Source of the DNA: Syntrophaceae bacterium UBA5744
GTDB lineage: Bacteria > Desulfobacterota > Syntrophia > Syntrophales > UBA2192
Direction: 5' to 3'
Length of the DNA stretch: 21,382 nt
Assembly: GCA_002419215.1 (NCBI GenBank)
Contig: DIFQ01000072.1
Location: 16,119-37,500 of the forward strand
The notes beneath the pieces are model-generated. The model was not told the origin of the DNA, ran no database searches, and was given only the letters and a program-made list of their open reading frames with translations. Both the position numbers and the translations under genes were made by a program. Positions 20,549 to 21,382 of the stretch are shown one piece after another. How positions within the stretch are numbered: position 1 is the stretch's first letter; each line of letters starts with the position of its first letter.

Positions 20549-21382
20549 TCAGATTTTCATACCAATTTTAAATCCCTCTTCGATCGCCTCCTTAATCGTG
20601 CGAGGCTTGACGCAATCGCCCACATAATGGATTTCCGGTGCCTTACCCAAGAAGCTATCTAAAAGTGCCTTTTCCGATTTAAGCCCCACCGCCAATACCA
20701 CAGCATCCCCGTTGATGAAGTCGGAGGTACCCTGCTGGTTCACTTTAACGCCTTCCTTGGTTATCTCCTCCACGATGGTACCGGTCTTCATCTGGATGCC
20801 TATTTTGCTCAATCTCGCCAGGAAGAATGGTCGGTATGTGGGGGAAATGTTCTCGGCCATACGCTTCAGCATTTCAATCACAACGAGACTTGTCACGTTT
20901 TGCCCTTGTTCCATGAGATACTCTGCTGTCTCGCAACCCACCAATCCTCCACCTATGATAATGACGGAACCACTTATTTTCTTTCGACCGGTTAATACAT
21001 CCTCAGCTATCACTACGTTTGGACCTTTCGAGCCGGGAATGTTAGGAATCAGGGGGTTGGCTCCCACAGCCAGAATCAGGACATCGGGTCTTTTATTTGC
21101 TACCATTTCTGGCACAGCCTCCGTACCGAGCCGGATCTGAACCCCTGCCTTTTTCATCCGCACGGTCAGCGATTCGTAAAGCGTCTTGATTTCAACTTTG
21201 TGTGGCGGTAAGCAGCCAACCAGAAGCCATCCACCCGCTTCCTGACTCTTTTCGTAGAGCGTGACGTCATGGCCTCTGCTTGCGGCCGTAATGGCCGCTT
21301 CCATGCCCGCGGGGCCGCCGCCTACCACGACGACTTTTTTCTTTTTTTCTGCCGGTCTCAGGATGTATTCGCCTTCCATGCC
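20549..21382 (-). CDS. Old-Yellow-Enzyme-type NADH:flavin oxidoreductase, C-terminal part
   Basis: The reading frame enters from beyond the window edge and ends at the TGA at 20549-20551; 278 residues are visible. The sequence MEGEYILRPAEKKKK and then VVVVGGGPAGMEAA marks the start of the FAD/NAD-binding domain of 2,4-dienoyl-CoA-reductase-like enzymes. The second nucleotide site VIIIGGGLVGCETAE and the final YVGDCVKPRTIKEAIEEGF follow. In these enzymes an N-terminal FMN barrel and a 4Fe-4S cluster precede this part, so the ATG at 21379 is not the true start. The gene is AT-richer than the left part of the window and lies right of scar C, so it may belong to a different island. Substrate unknown. 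Confidence 0.9.
   Translation of the reverse strand, partial: GMEGEYILRPAEKKKKVVVVGGGPAGMEAAITAASRGHDVTLYEKSQEAGGWLLVGCLPPHKVEIKTLYESLTVRMKKAGVQIRLGTEAVPEMVANKRPDVLILAVGANPLIPNIPGSKGPNVVIAEDVLTGRKKISGSVIIIGGGLVGCETAEYLMEQGQNVTSLVVIEMLKRMAENISPTYRPFFLARLSKIGIQMKTGTIVEEITKEGVKVNQQGTSDFINGDAVVLAVGLKSEKALLDSFLGKAPEIHYVGDCVKPRTIKEAIEEGFKIGMKI

Overview
The window looks like a chromosomal segment of a GC-rich bacterium of the former Deltaproteobacteria (Desulfobacterota; a Syntrophia-like lineage is my best guess). The reasons are the gene order rpsF-rpsR-yybS-rplI-dnaB, a selenoprotein, a multihaem-type cytochrome and the protein flavour. No rRNA gene or other taxonomic marker is present to prove it. 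Roughly 1-16,600 is uniformly GC-rich. From about 16,900 to the end the DNA becomes AT-richer and mosaic, as expected of accreted islands.

Layout: (i) 1-3,803, minus strand: S6, S18, a YybS-type membrane protein, L9 and the 5' part of the replicative helicase DnaB. (ii) 4,097-6,299: a lipoprotein gene destroyed by a small repeat, a class V aminotransferase with a good terminator, and a periplasmic dihaem cytochrome. (iii) 6,628-7,412: two overlapping genes for small membrane proteins. (iv) 7,588-11,217: a divergent cluster of an EamA exporter and a nitroreductase (minus) facing a FeeM-like N-acyltransferase and a ThiF/E1-like adenylating enzyme (plus). This looks like an uncharacterised small-molecule pathway. 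(v) 11,384-14,833: a four-carbon acid sugar kinase-like protein, a small HNH protein, a small Cys protein, a surface-adhesin E-like secreted protein, and a secreted rhodanese that reads through an in-frame UGA as selenocysteine, with a SECIS-like hairpin directly behind it. (vi) 15,017-21,382: a membrane protein and a GNAT acetyltransferase, then a mosaic zone. The mosaic zone holds three scars that resemble a tRNA 3' end followed by a terminator, a HAF-repeat PEP-CTERM protein, a two-cassette integron array without an integrase, and the C-terminal part of an Old-Yellow-Enzyme-type oxidoreductase.

A dispersed family of short inverted-repeat elements (core GAAGATCGGAAGAGC) occurs five times between 1,830 and 11,346. 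One copy truncates a gene and two flank the ThiF gene. Other dispersed hairpin repeats lie at 1,203-1,300, 6,443-6,518 and 13,573-13,627.

The observations I rate highest are the UGA-containing rhodanese, the integrase-less attC array, the FeeM/ThiF/nitroreductase/EamA cluster, the tRNA-end scars, and the repeat family that contains the Illumina adapter 13-mer.
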